Below are positions 49,968 to 57,901 of a stretch of 58,036 nt of DNA, piece after piece. Source of the DNA: Deltaproteobacteria bacterium (GTDB lineage Bacteria; Myxococcota_A; Polyangia; Haliangiales; Haliangiaceae); assembly GCA_013813765.1 (NCBI GenBank), contig JACCRC010000208.1, positions 1 through 58,036 of the forward strand. The letters are read 5' to 3'. The position numbers and the translations under genes are program-made. The notes beneath the pieces are model-generated. The model made no database searches. It was not told the DNA's origin and saw only the letters and a list, made by a program, of their open reading frames with translations. Positions within the stretch are counted from its first letter, which is position 1, and every line of letters starts with the position of its first letter.

Positions 49968-50052
<85 letters not shown>

Positions 50053-50091
50053 CGCAACCGCCCGAGCCACATGCGTGACACGACAAGTTTA

Positions 50092-50177
<86 letters not shown>

Positions 50178-50182
50178 TTTCA

Positions 50183-50222
50183 GCGAGCGGCGATTCTAGC
50201 GAATCGTCGCTCGCACCTTTTT
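50183..50222 (+). terminator. Rho-independent terminator of the tRNA/SRP RNA cluster
   Basis: A 14 bp stem GCGAGCGGCGATTC / GAATCGTCGCTCGC with a 4 nt TAGC loop (50183-50214) and one G-U pair, followed by ACCTTTTT. The clearest intrinsic terminator in the window; it separates the RNA genes from the lipoprotein gene. Confidence 0.9.
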
Positions 50223-50243
50223 CGGCGCTATGATTCCGGGGCA

Positions 50244-51140
50244 ATGCTTCGCTGGATCGTTCCGTGCGTGCTGCTCGCCATCGCGGGCTGCAAGTCCGAG
50301 AGCGGAGCCGATCCCGCCGAGGTCGAGGTGTCCGCGCCGACGAAGGGCTCCGCCGGTGGCTTCTCCGCGTCGCTGTCGGCCGAGCTCGGATCGGGATCCG
50401 GAGCGCCAACGGCGATGGGCTCGAATGAAGCACCAGGCACCGGGCTCGAGCGCACCGCGAGTGGATCGGCCGCGCCTGCGAAGGGATCAGCGGACGGCAG
50501 TGCTGCAGGGAGCGCTGCGAGTGGAAGCCCCGCAGCGACTCCGCCCGCCGCGACTCCACCCGCCGCGACTCCGCCCGCCGCGACTCCGCCCGCCGCGACG
50601 CCGCCCGCCGCGACTCCCGCGAAGACCGGGAGCGCAGCACCGCCCGCAGTGACACCACCCGCAGCGACGCCGCCCGCACCGACTCCCGCGAAGACCGGGA
50701 GCGCAGCGCCGCCCGTATCGACTCCTCCGCCCCCCGCGATGACTGCCGAGCTGAGGGCGATCAAGCTCTCGCTGCAGCCCAACTGGGATCGCGACGTCGT
50801 CGAGGCCGGATCGATCTCGCTCTTCGAGAAGAACACGAACGCGACGTTCAAGTTCAACTACGGCTACGAGGCCGCGAACGCTCCGGCCGATCGCGAGGCG
50901 TACAAGAAGTTCCTCGCCGACTCGAAGGTGCTGACCGCTCGCACGGATCGGCAGAGCGGCGCGGCCTGGTACATCGAGGGCACCGACGGAAGTGGCCGCG
51001 CTGCGTTCCGCGTCGTTGTCACGTACGGCGGCAAGCGCCTCGTCTGTTACGGCTCGCTCTACAAGGAATCTCCGCACGGGGATCTGCGCGACAACGTGCT
51101 GACGCAGGCGAAGAAGATCTGCGAGACCATCCAGTTGTAG
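50244..51140 (+). CDS. Lipoprotein with PPAAT tandem repeats
   Basis: A 298-residue predicted lipoprotein; the signal ends at Cys16 (LLAIAGC). Residues 20-180 are a Ser/Gly/Ala/Pro-rich linker that includes five tandem PPAAT pentapeptides from a perfect 15 bp repeat and two TPAKTGSAAPP blocks. The C-terminal 110 residues form an ordered domain (LRAIKLSLQPNWDRDVVEAG, WYIEGTDGSGRAAFRVVVTY and ending KKICETIQL). The linker would let that domain reach across the periplasm. ATG 50244 was chosen because it begins the signal peptide. The function is unknown. Confidence 0.8.
   Translation: MLRWIVPCVLLAIAGCKSESGADPAEVEVSAPTKGSAGGFSASLSAELGSGSGAPTAMGSNEAPGTGLERTASGSAAPAKGSADGSAAGSAASGSPAATPPAATPPAATPPAATPPAATPPAATPAKTGSAAPPAVTPPAATPPAPTPAKTGSAAPPVSTPPPPAMTAELRAIKLSLQPNWDRDVVEAGSISLFEKNTNATFKFNYGYEAANAPADREAYKKFLADSKVLTARTDRQSGAAWYIEGTDGSGRAAFRVVVTYGGKRLVCYGSLYKESPHGDLRDNVLTQAKKICETIQL
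50535..50609. repeat. 15 bp tandem repeat inside the lipoprotein gene
   Basis: Five direct copies of GCGACTCCGCCCGCC (copy 2 has CCA for CCG, copy 5 ACG for ACT), encoding the PPAAT run. In-frame, so copy-number change would alter linker length without breaking the protein. Confidence 0.9.
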
Positions 51141-51170
51141 CGTCGGAGGTCACGGGTATAGTGCCGTGGC

Positions 51171-53081
51171 TTGTCGTACCTGGTCCTCGCTCGCAAATAC
51201 CGGCCGTCGACCTTCTCGGAGGTCGTCGGGCAGGAGCACGTCACACGCACGCTCTCCAATGCGTTCGCGAGCGGTCGCGTTCACCACGCGTTCCTGATGA
51301 CGGGTCCGCGCGGCTGCGGCAAGACCACCGTCGCGCGCATCATCGGCAAGGCGCTCAACTGCGAGAAGATGGCGGGCACGAGCACCGTCGTCGAGCCGTG
51401 CGGCGCGTGCAGCGCCTGCGAGTCGATCGGTAAGGGCAGCGCCGTCGATTACCAGGAGATGGACGGAGCGTCGAACCGCGGCATCGACGCGATCCGCGAG
51501 CTCACCGAGGCGGTTCGTTACCAGCCGGCGATCCTTCGGAAGAAGGTCTACGTCATCGACGAAGTTCACATGCTCACGACCGAGGCGTTCAACGCCTTGC
51601 TCAAGACGCTCGAGGAGCCGCCTCCGCACGTCACGTTCGTGCTCGCCACCACCGAGCCGCACAAGCTTCCGAACACGATCCTGTCACGCTGCCAGCGGTA
51701 CGACTTCAAGCTCGTTCCCGCACAGCGCCTCGCGCAGCACCTCACCTTGATCTTCAAGGCAGAGAAGCTGAAGATCGAGTCGGGCGCGGTGAGCTTGCTC
51801 GTGCGCGAGTCCGGCGGCAGCGTGCGCGACGCGCTCTCGCTGTGCGACCAGATCATCTCGTACGTCGGTGACGCGACGATCACCGAGGCGCACGTCGCCG
51901 AAGTGCTCGGCGTCGCGGACCGCTCGCTGACCCGCACGCTGGTGCGCGCGCTCGCCGAGGGAGATGCAGGTGCAGCGCTCGGTGCCGTCGAGTCCGCGAT
52001 CGATCGCGGTGTCGACGAGGTCCAGCTCGCACGCGCGATCGTGCGCTACCTGCGCGACCTCTCGGTGCTGCAGGTCGCGCCCGGCCGCAAGGAATTGATC
52101 GATGCGTCCGACGAGGAGCGAGCGGAGCTCGGCCAGGAAGCCGCGCAGCTCGAGCGCTCGCGCGTCACGCAGATGTTCGAGCGTATGCTCCGCTGCTGCG
52201 ACGAGCTCGGCAAGACGTTGCAGCCGCGCCTCGTGCTGGACTGCGCGCTGATCGATGTCGCCACCGTCGAGCCGCTCGTTCCGCTCGGCGATCTGATCGA
52301 TCGGCTCGGCGATCTCGAATCGCGGCTCGCCGGCAAGGGAGCGCGTCCGTCGTCCAGCGGGGGCGGTGGTGGCGCGCGTCCGCCGGCGCGGACGGCACCG
52401 CCTGCGCCTGCGCCTGCACCGGTTCGCACGTCTCCGCCGGTATCGAGCGCCGCTCCCGTCGCGAGCGCGACGCCGCCGAGCGCGCCCATTCCGACGATTG
52501 TCGCTTCGGCGCCCGCTCCATCCGGCCGAGCGCTGCCGTCGGATCACTCCGCGCCGGTGTCGATGCAGCCGTCGGGACCGGTTCCGGCGGCGTCGAACGT
52601 GGCATCGGGTTCGGGCCCGCACGACGAGAAGCCTTTGCTGCGCCTTCCGCAGAATGCCGACGAGGCGATGAAGGCGTGGAACGTGGTGCTCGGCGCGCTC
52701 GAGGCGCGGAATCAGTTCTCGCTGTTCGCGCCGTTCCAGCACGCCCGCGTGCTGAAGTGGACCGCGGATCTGCTCGACCTCGGGTTCCCGATCGACGTCC
52801 ATGCGATGGGCGAGATGGGCGCCGAGCGCGAGAAGATCGACGAGCTGCGCAAGTTGATCGTCGAGCTCGGGCCCGAGCTCAAGTCGATCAAGGTAAACGT
52901 GAGGCTGCTCGACGAGGGCGAATCGAAGTCCTCCGGCGCACGCAGCGTGCTAGAGACGACTCAGGACCGGTCTCGCGCCGAGCGGTCCAAGCGCGAGTCT
53001 GAAGCTCGCGAGCACCCCATCACGAAGCACGTGTTGCAGACCTTCGGCGCAGCGATCAAGGAGATCAAGACCGATGTCTAA
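51171..53081 (+). CDS. dnaX: DNA polymerase III subunit gamma/tau DnaX
   Basis: Clamp-loader ATPase. Opens SYLVLARKYRPSTFSEVVGQ, Walker A GPRGCGKTTVARIIGK, the zinc site cysteines CGACSACE (GxCxxC region), Walker B-type VYVIDEVHMLTTEAFNALLK and the sensor SRCQRYDF. The start is TTG 51171; no ATG or GTG fits the conserved opening. After about residue 370 comes a Pro/Ala/Ser-rich linker, then a tau-like C-terminal region ending EIKTDV. I saw no A-rich slippery heptamer for a gamma frameshift, so a single 636-residue product is likely. ybaB overlaps by 8 bp and recR follows. Confidence 0.95.
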   Translation: MSYLVLARKYRPSTFSEVVGQEHVTRTLSNAFASGRVHHAFLMTGPRGCGKTTVARIIGKALNCEKMAGTSTVVEPCGACSACESIGKGSAVDYQEMDGASNRGIDAIRELTEAVRYQPAILRKKVYVIDEVHMLTTEAFNALLKTLEEPPPHVTFVLATTEPHKLPNTILSRCQRYDFKLVPAQRLAQHLTLIFKAEKLKIESGAVSLLVRESGGSVRDALSLCDQIISYVGDATITEAHVAEVLGVADRSLTRTLVRALAEGDAGAALGAVESAIDRGVDEVQLARAIVRYLRDLSVLQVAPGRKELIDASDEERAELGQEAAQLERSRVTQMFERMLRCCDELGKTLQPRLVLDCALIDVATVEPLVPLGDLIDRLGDLESRLAGKGARPSSSGGGGGARPPARTAPPAPAPAPVRTSPPVSSAAPVASATPPSAPIPTIVASAPAPSGRALPSDHSAPVSMQPSGPVPAASNVASGSGPHDEKPLLRLPQNADEAMKAWNVVLGALEARNQFSLFAPFQHARVLKWTADLLDLGFPIDVHAMGEMGAEREKIDELRKLIVELGPELKSIKVNVRLLDEGESKSSGARSVLETTQDRSRAERSKRESEAREHPITKHVLQTFGAAIKEIKTDV

Positions 53082-53412
53082 CCCCAAGATGCCTGATCTC
53101 GGTGCGCTGATGAAGCAGGCGCAGAAGCTCCAGGGCGATGTTCAAAAGATCCAGGACGAGCTGGCGAAGATGACGTGCGACGGCGCTGCCGGCGGCGGTC
53201 TCGTCACCGCGACCGTCAACGGTCAGTTCGAGGTCGTGAAGGTGAAGATCGACAAGTCGGTCGTCGATCCCAACGACATCGGGATGCTCGAGGATCTCAT
53301 CACCGCGGCGATCAATGCGGCCGCGACGAAAGTTCGCGAGACCAGCAAGGAGAAGATGTCGTCGGTGATGGGCGGTATGGGCGGCCTTCCGGGCATGCCC
53401 GGCATGTTCTGA
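53074..53412 (+). CDS. ybaB: YbaB/EbfC nucleoid-associated protein
   Basis: Small dimeric DNA-binding protein that is almost always encoded between dnaX and recR. The 112-residue sequence has the helix-strand pattern LGALMKQAQKLQGDVQKIQD, VTATVNGQFEVVKVKIDKSV and LEDLITAAINAAATKVRE, with a Gly/Met-rich tail (MGGMGGLPGMPGMF). Translation is coupled to dnaX through an 8 bp overlap. Confidence 0.94.
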   Translation: MSNPKMPDLGALMKQAQKLQGDVQKIQDELAKMTCDGAAGGGLVTATVNGQFEVVKVKIDKSVVDPNDIGMLEDLITAAINAAATKVRETSKEKMSSVMGGMGGLPGMPGMF

Positions 53413-53424
53413 GCGCCGGTCGAT

Positions 53425-54027
53425 ATGGCTGACCCGATCCGCCGGCTCGTGCAGGAGCTCTCCCGGCTCCCCGGGATCGGCGAGAAGAGCGCGACCCGGC
53501 TCGCGTTCCATCTGATCCGCGGCAACCGCCAGCAGATCCAGGACCTCGCCAGGGCCCTGCTCGATGTCACGGACAAGATCCGGCTGTGCTCGTCGTGCAT
53601 GACGATGACCGAGGCCGACCCGTGCTCGATGTGCACGGATGGGCGCCGCGATCCCGAGACGATCTGCGTCGTCGCGTCCCCGTCCGACCTGATCGCGATC
53701 GACCGCGGCGGTCACTTTCGCGGCAAGTACCACGTGCTGCACGGCCTGCTGTCTCCCCTCGAGGGGATCGGGCCGGATGACCTGCGAATCGCCGAGCTGA
53801 TCCGCCGGCTGGGGGGCTCGGCCGAGTCCCCGCCCGTCCGCGAGGTCATCATCGCGACCAGCCCGAGCGTCGATGGCGAGGCGACCGCGATGTACATCGC
53901 ACGCACGCTGAAGCCGCTCGGCGTGAAGGTTTCTCGGATTGCGACCGGACTCCCGGTCGGCGGAGAGCTCGAGTACTCGGACCAGGCCACGATCGCGCGA
54001 GCGCTCGCCGGCCGGGCGACGATGTAG
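53425..54027 (+). CDS. recR: Recombination protein RecR
   Basis: Forms RecFOR/RecOR complexes that load RecA onto gaps. HhH region LVQELSRLPGIGEKSATRLA, four-cysteine zinc finger CSSCMTMTEADPCSMC, and the TOPRIM domain (ICVVASPSDLIAIDRGGHF, VIIATSPSVDGEATAMYI, ATGLPVGGELEYSDQATI). Two hundred residues, normal. Third gene of dnaX-ybaB-recR; together with recF at 11109 two parts of the gap-repair pathway lie in this origin region. Confidence 0.96.
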   Translation: MADPIRRLVQELSRLPGIGEKSATRLAFHLIRGNRQQIQDLARALLDVTDKIRLCSSCMTMTEADPCSMCTDGRRDPETICVVASPSDLIAIDRGGHFRGKYHVLHGLLSPLEGIGPDDLRIAELIRRLGGSAESPPVREVIIATSPSVDGEATAMYIARTLKPLGVKVSRIATGLPVGGELEYSDQATIARALAGRATM

Positions 54028-54068
54028 GCCCGCCTTTCTGGACGGGCGATCTATAACGGGCGGAAAGG

Positions 54069-54097
54069 TTGAACGAAAACCGGGCCGTTGATACCGT
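54069..54097 (+). promoter_or_regulatory. Sigma-70-like promoter for mglBA
   Basis: TTGAAC (54069-54074), 17 bp spacer, TACCGT (54092-54097). Transcription would begin near 54104, about 53 nt before the mglB ATG. A small hairpin at 54028-54047 just after recR could separate the two transcripts. Confidence 0.5.
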
Positions 54098-54156
54098 GGC
54101 TCGTCGGCGGGGAGCCTGCGTCACGCAGTGCAAACCGGTCCAAGGAGCCTAGCGAG

Positions 54157-54639
54157 ATGATTCAGCAGCTCGTCATGTACGAGGAGGAACTTCATCGGAT
54201 CAATGCGATCTGTGAAACCCTCCACCGGGACTCGAACGCGAAGGCGGTTCTGGTCATCGATAAGAACGGTCAGGCGATGGCCTCGGCGGGCGATGTGCAG
54301 GAGCTGGACGTCACCTCGCTGTCCTCGCTCACCGCCGGTAACGTCGCCGCCACGGGCGGTATCGCATCGCTCCTCGCGGAGAAGGAATTCGCCGGTCAGT
54401 TCCTCGAAGGCGAGAAGATCAGCTACCACGTCTCGATCGTCGGTCAGCGCGTCATTCTCGTCGTGCTGTTCGACGGGCGCAGCTCCCTCGGACTCGTCCG
54501 TCTTCGCGTGCGCAAGGCGACCACCGAGCTGGTCCTCGTGCTCGAGGTGATGGTCAAGAAGAGCCAGAGTGGCTCGGGCCAGCAGTCGGTGTTCTCCGAG
54601 ATCACCGACGACGACATCGACAACCTCTTCAACGATTAA
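54157..54639 (+). CDS. mglB: MglB: GTPase-activating protein of MglA (Roadblock/LC7)
   Basis: Roadblock/LC7 dimer that stimulates GTP hydrolysis by MglA and sets the leading/lagging pole polarity of gliding Myxococcota. The 160-residue sequence closely resembles Myxococcus Mgl[77 protein letters not shown] and the shared [13 protein letters not shown]-terminus. ATG 54157 has AAGGAG upstream. It forms an operon with mglA (11 nt apart) and the coupled membrane protein. Confidence 0.95.
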   Translation: MIQQLVMYEEELHRINAICETLHRDSNAKAVLVIDKNGQAMASAGDVQELDVTSLSSLTAGNVAATGGIASLLAEKEFAGQFLEGEKISYHVSIVGQRVILVVLFDGRSSLGLVRLRVRKATTELVLVLEVMVKKSQSGSGQQSVFSEITDDDIDNLFND

Positions 54640-54650
54640 GGCGAGACGAG

Positions 54651-55238
54651 ATGAGCTTCATCAACTACTCGTCGCGCGAGATCAACTGCAAGATCGTCTA
54701 CTACGGCCCCGGTCTCTGCGGGAAGACGACGAATCTCCAGTACATCTACAACAAGACCAATCCCGAGGCGAAAGGGAAGATGATCTCCCTCGCCACGGAG
54801 ACCGAGCGCACGCTGTTCTTCGACTTCCTGCCGCTCTCGCTCGGCGAGATCCGCGGATTCAAGACCCGGTTCCACCTCTACACGGTGCCCGGCCAGGTGT
54901 TCTACGACGCGAGCCGCAAGCTGATCTTGAAGGGCGTGGACGGAGTCGTCTACGTCGGTGACTCGCAGATGGAGCGCATGGAAGCGAACATCGAGTCGCT
55001 CGACAACCTGAGCTCGAACCTTCAGGAGCAGGGCTACGACCTCGCGAAGCTTCCGTATGTCGTCCAGTACAACAAGCGCGATCTGCCGAACGCGATCCCG
55101 ATGGCCGAGCTCGAAGAGGCACTGAACCCGACGAAGGTTCCGAGCTTCGAAGCGGTGGCCCCGAAGGGCATCGGCGTGTTCGACACGCTGAAGGCAGTCG
55201 CGAAGCTCGTGCTCACCGAGCTGCGAAAGGGCTCCTGA
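54651..55238 (+). CDS. mglA: MglA: Ras-like polarity GTPase
   Basis: Small GTPase switch for motility polarity. At 195 residues it has the same length as Myxococcus MglA and the same opening [21 protein letters not shown]-loop [11 protein letters not shown], the MglA-specific [18 protein letters not shown] switch II region, the [14 protein letters not shown] switch I side, and NKRD for guanine. The C-terminal [16 protein letters not shown] is conserved as well. Its stop shares a base with the start of the next gene. This strongly supports a Myxococcota host. Confidence 0.97.
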   Translation: MSFINYSSREINCKIVYYGPGLCGKTTNLQYIYNKTNPEAKGKMISLATETERTLFFDFLPLSLGEIRGFKTRFHLYTVPGQVFYDASRKLILKGVDGVVYVGDSQMERMEANIESLDNLSSNLQEQGYDLAKLPYVVQYNKRDLPNAIPMAELEEALNPTKVPSFEAVAPKGIGVFDTLKAVAKLVLTELRKGS

Positions 55239-57172
55239 TGCAGGCAACAGAGCGGCCCGTCTTCCGCCAGGACCTCATCGCCGAGGCGATCGAGGAGCAG
55301 GGCGCCCGGTACGTCGACGTCGCCGATCCCGACTCCGGGCACATGTTCCGGTTCTTCGAGGTCGAGTACGCGATCGCCTGCGCGATGGACGGCCAGCGCG
55401 ACGTCGCCGGCATCGTCAAGTGGGCGCAGGAAGAGCTCGGGGTCACGCCTTCTCCGAAGGAAGTGCAGACGGTGATCGCCACGCTCGCCGACCTTCGCTT
55501 CATCGAGACCGGCGCGACCCGCCTCTCCGATGTGCCCGAGGCCAAGGCCGATGCGAAGCAGGCGGACGCGTTCCGCGACGAGCACAACGAGAAGACCACC
55601 GTCGGCGCGCAGGCGTTTCCGGATAACGACCTCGCTCCGGGCATCGTCGTCGGTAAGACAGCGCCCGTAGTCGCGCCCGTGACGGGAGGCGCGCAGTTCG
55701 AGCTCGGTAGCTCCGGTGCCGCCGCCAGCGCGAAGGTCGCCGAGGCTCCGCTACCGAAGGCCGACTTCGATCTCGGTGCACCCGGCGCGGCCGCGTCCAC
55801 CGCTGCAAAGCAGGCGAAGGCTCCTGTCGAGGACATCGCGCTCGGTGCTCCCGGTGCGAAGGCCGCGCAGCCGGCTGCCAAGGCTCCGCCCGCTGCAGAT
55901 CTCTCGATGGATCTCGCGGCCGAGATGCCGGTGAAGGCAGCCGACGTCAAGGAAGCCGTTCGCGCCTCCAAGGTGATGACGGCCGTCGAGGTTCCGAAGG
56001 AGCTGCAGGACGAGCTCGACAAGCCTTCGAAGCAGCCGGAGAAGGTCGCGGAGAAGAAGCCCGCGGACAAGGCCGCCGAGAAGGCCGCCGAGAAGGCCGC
56101 CGAGAAGAAGGACAAGAAGCCCGCGGACAAGGCCGCCGAGAAACCGGCCGCGGTCGCCGCGAAGGCGGAGAAGCAGCCGGAGAAGGCCGCCGACAAGAAG
56201 GCCGCGGACAAGGCTGCCGACAAGAAGGCCGCGGACAAGGCTGCCGACAAGGCTGCCGACAAGTCTGCCGAGAAGAAGGCAGAGAAGGTCGCCGACAAGG
56301 CTGGCGAGAAGAAGGCTGTCACGCTCCCCTCGAAGCCCGCCGAGAAGACCCCGGTCGCTCCGCCGGCACCCGAGCAGAAGATCAGCCCGGTGCTGGTCGT
56401 GCTGTTGATCCTCGCCGCGGTCGGTGCAGGCGCGTTCTTCTTCTGGAAGTTCGTGCTGGCGAAGCCCGACGTCGAGCCACAGACGAAGGTCGCTCCGCCC
56501 ACGCCGCCCGCCCCGCCGCCGCCGACCGAGGCCGCGTCGAAGGTCACGTTCGAGACGCCGCCGGAGCAGGAGATCAAGTCGCCCGTCGGAACGATCGAGA
56601 CGGTCGAGGCGAACGACAAGGACGTGAAGACGGGTGACGTGCTCGTCACGCTGGTCGGCGCGAAGGCGCTGACCACCGAGATCGAGAAGCTCAACGCCGA
56701 CGTCGAGAAGGCCGCAGTCACGGTGCAGACCGCAGAGAAGGCGCTCGCCGATGCGCAGCAGAAGGAGAACAACCAGGCCGGCGTGACCGCCGCCCAGGCG
56801 AACCTCGACAAGCTCAAGAAGCCGATCGAGGACAAGAAGGCGACGATCACGAAGAAGCAGGGCGATCTCGACAAGCTCGTGGTCAAGGCAACCACCGACG
56901 GCAAGCTGCTCACGACCGCCAAGGTCGGTCAGAAGGTTGCGGCCGACGAAGTGATCGCGAAGATCACCCGCGCGACGCTCCCGGTCGCGACGTTCAAGAT
57001 CCCGCCCGGCACGAAGGTCGGCGCGGATGGCAACGTGAGCCTCACCACCACCGATGGAAAGTCCGTCGTGTGCACCGTCAGCGACGCGCAGGCCGAGACC
57101 ATCAAGGTCACGTGCCCCGCGGACTCCGGTCTCGCCGATGGCGCGGCTGTGAAGTTCACGCTGCCGAAGTAA
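55238..57172 (+). CDS. MglA-coupled membrane protein: PqqD/RRE-like, Ala/Lys linker, HlyD-like domain
   Basis: A 644-residue protein starting on the last base of mglA (TGATG). Residues 15-90 (YVDVADPDSGHMFRFFEVEY and CAMDGQRDVAGIVKWAQEEL) resemble a PqqD-type winged helix (the RiPP recognition fold). Residues 100-375 are a disordered linker, strongly Ala/Lys/Asp-rich at 260-365 (KKAADKAADK units). One TM helix (LVVLLILAAVGAGAFFFWKF, about 384-408) follows. The periplasmic end resembles a membrane-fusion protein: split lipoyl-like halves (EIKSPVGTIETVEANDKDVK and KVGQKVAADEVIAKITRA) around a coiled hairpin at about 480-545. Role unknown; operon position suggests an MglA-linked envelope factor. 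Confidence 0.85.
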   Translation: MQATERPVFRQDLIAEAIEEQGARYVDVADPDSGHMFRFFEVEYAIACAMDGQRDVAGIVKWAQEELGVTPSPKEVQTVIATLADLRFIETGATRLSDVPEAKADAKQADAFRDEHNEKTTVGAQAFPDNDLAPGIVVGKTAPVVAPVTGGAQFELGSSGAAASAKVAEAPLPKADFDLGAPGAAASTAAKQAKAPVEDIALGAPGAKAAQPAAKAPPAADLSMDLAAEMPVKAADVKEAVRASKVMTAVEVPKELQDELDKPSKQPEKVAEKKPADKAAEKAAEKAAEKKDKKPADKAAEKPAAVAAKAEKQPEKAADKKAADKAADKKAADKAADKAADKSAEKKAEKVADKAGEKKAVTLPSKPAEKTPVAPPAPEQKISPVLVVLLILAAVGAGAFFFWKFVLAKPDVEPQTKVAPPTPPAPPPPTEAASKVTFETPPEQEIKSPVGTIETVEANDKDVKTGDVLVTLVGAKALTTEIEKLNADVEKAAVTVQTAEKALADAQQKENNQAGVTAAQANLDKLKKPIEDKKATITKKQGDLDKLVVKATTDGKLLTTAKVGQKVAADEVIAKITRATLPVATFKIPPGTKVGADGNVSLTTTDGKSVVCTVSDAQAETIKVTCPADSGLADGAAVKFTLPK

Positions 57173-57245
57173 CCGCCGGCGTAACCGCCAAGCTTCGCCG
57201 CAGTGCCCGCGCGCTTCCGTTGCACTTCCGTGCCCCGGAGTTAGC

Positions 57246-57277
57246 GCCAAGCACGCCAAGGAGCCAAGCACGCCAAG
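57246..57277. repeat. 15 bp direct repeat pair
   Basis: GCCAAGCACGCCAAG occurs at 57246-57260 and 57263-57277. Read on the minus strand it is a degenerate relative of the CTTCGCGTC 9-mer array at 57335-57379, so it forms the inverted partner of that array around the hairpin at 57287-57311. Confidence 0.8.
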
Positions 57278-57286
57278 CCCTGAAAC

Positions 57287-57311
57287 TTTTGGGTCGCTGC
57301 GCGACCCAAAA
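57287..57311. repeat. Perfect 11 bp hairpin in the intergenic element
   Basis: TTTTGGGTCGC - TGC - GCGACCCAAAA, a perfect inverted repeat with a 3 nt loop. It is not followed by a T-tract on either strand, so it is not a canonical intrinsic terminator. It lies at the centre of the two divergent repeat arrays. Confidence 0.85.
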
Positions 57312-57334
57312 CTTCCGGTCCTTGACGTACTCCG

Positions 57335-57379
57335 CCTTCGCGTCCTTCGCGTCCTTCGCGTCCTTCGCGTCCTTCGCGC
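57335..57379. repeat. 9 bp tandem array CCTTCGCGT
   Basis: Four perfect and one partial copy of CCTTCGCGT in direct tandem, non-coding, downstream of the GxxExxY gene's stop on the minus strand (where it reads GCGAAGGAC). Confidence 0.92.
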
Positions 57380-57430
57380 TCATCCCGGAGCGCGAAGTCA
57401 CCTGTTCCCCGCAATGGTTGGGGGGGTGGG

Positions 57431-57454
57431 TTCGGTTCGGTTCGGTTCGGTTCG
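57431..57454. repeat. TTCGG pentanucleotide array abutting the GxxExxY stop codon
   Basis: Four copies of TTCGG plus a partial one, directly preceded by a G-rich stretch with a run of seven G and directly followed by the stop codon of the GxxExxY gene on the opposite strand. Confidence 0.88.
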
Positions 57455-57901
57455 CTAGGAGGTCCAAACGACCCGACGGAGTCCGTCCTTGAGACGCGCC
57501 GTGTTGAAGTTGATCAACAGGCCGAGCTGGAAGGAGCCGGCTCTCAGGTACGAAATCGCTTGGGCAAAGTGGATTCGAGCGAGCTCGTCCACGGCCTTGA
57601 GCTCGACAACGAGCTTTTCTCCGACCAGCAGATCGATCCGAGACTCGCCCACGACGTGACCCCTGTACACGATGGGGATCGTCGTCTGACGCGCGAACGG
57701 GATGCCGCGCAGCTGTAGCTCGAGAGCGAGTGCCCCTTCGTAGACCGGCTCGAGAAACCCTGGGCCGAGAGTGCGATGCACCTCGATCGCGGCGCCGATC
57801 ACCTCACGCGCAAGTTCGTCGATGTCGGCCGCAGGTTCACGAAGCCCGTGTTGGGTACACTCGTTGTCATGGCGATCGTCAATCTCATTTGGGTTGGACA
57901 T
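57455..57901 (-). CDS. GxxExxY-family protein (PD-(D/E)xK-like)
   Basis: A 148-residue protein named for its GFLEPVY motif (GxxExxY), here in IGAAIEVHRTLGPGFLEPVY. Downstream it has RIDLLVGEKLVVELKAVDEL, in which an Asp and an E-L-K suggest a PD-(D/E)xK nuclease-like core, then the LLINFNTARLKDGLRRVV end typical of the family. ATG 57901 was chosen; the frame stays open to near the window edge but with no recognisable homology. The first 25 residues are not part of the family core. No biochemical function is established. Its 3' flank is the dense repeat element at 57246-57454. Confidence 0.85.
   Translation of the reverse strand: MSNPNEIDDRHDNECTQHGLREPAADIDELAREVIGAAIEVHRTLGPGFLEPVYEGALALELQLRGIPFARQTTIPIVYRGHVVGESRIDLLVGEKLVVELKAVDELARIHFAQAISYLRAGSFQLGLLINFNTARLKDGLRRVVWTS

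Noticed and set aside
50535..50609. Short direct repeats as a possible CRISPR array
   Set aside because: The units are contiguous with no spacers and are in-frame coding repeats (PPAAT).
51171..53081. Programmed frameshift in dnaX producing gamma
   Set aside because: No A-AAA-AAG-type slippery heptamer or downstream stimulator was seen in the GC-rich sequence.
57287..57311. Hairpin as a bidirectional intrinsic terminator
   Set aside because: The T and A runs are inside the stem, and no unpaired T-tract follows on either strand.
57156..57467. Minus-strand open frame encoding an AKDAKDAK repeat
   Set aside because: It is the translation of the non-coding 9 bp array and hairpin; it overlaps the end of the membrane protein gene and the GxxExxY stop and has no other protein-like character.
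57246..57901. Type III toxin-antitoxin (repeat RNA plus toxin) for the GxxExxY locus
   Set aside because: Type III repeats lie upstream of the toxin with a terminator between; here the arrays are downstream of the gene, the unit is only 9 bp and the protein is not ToxN-like.
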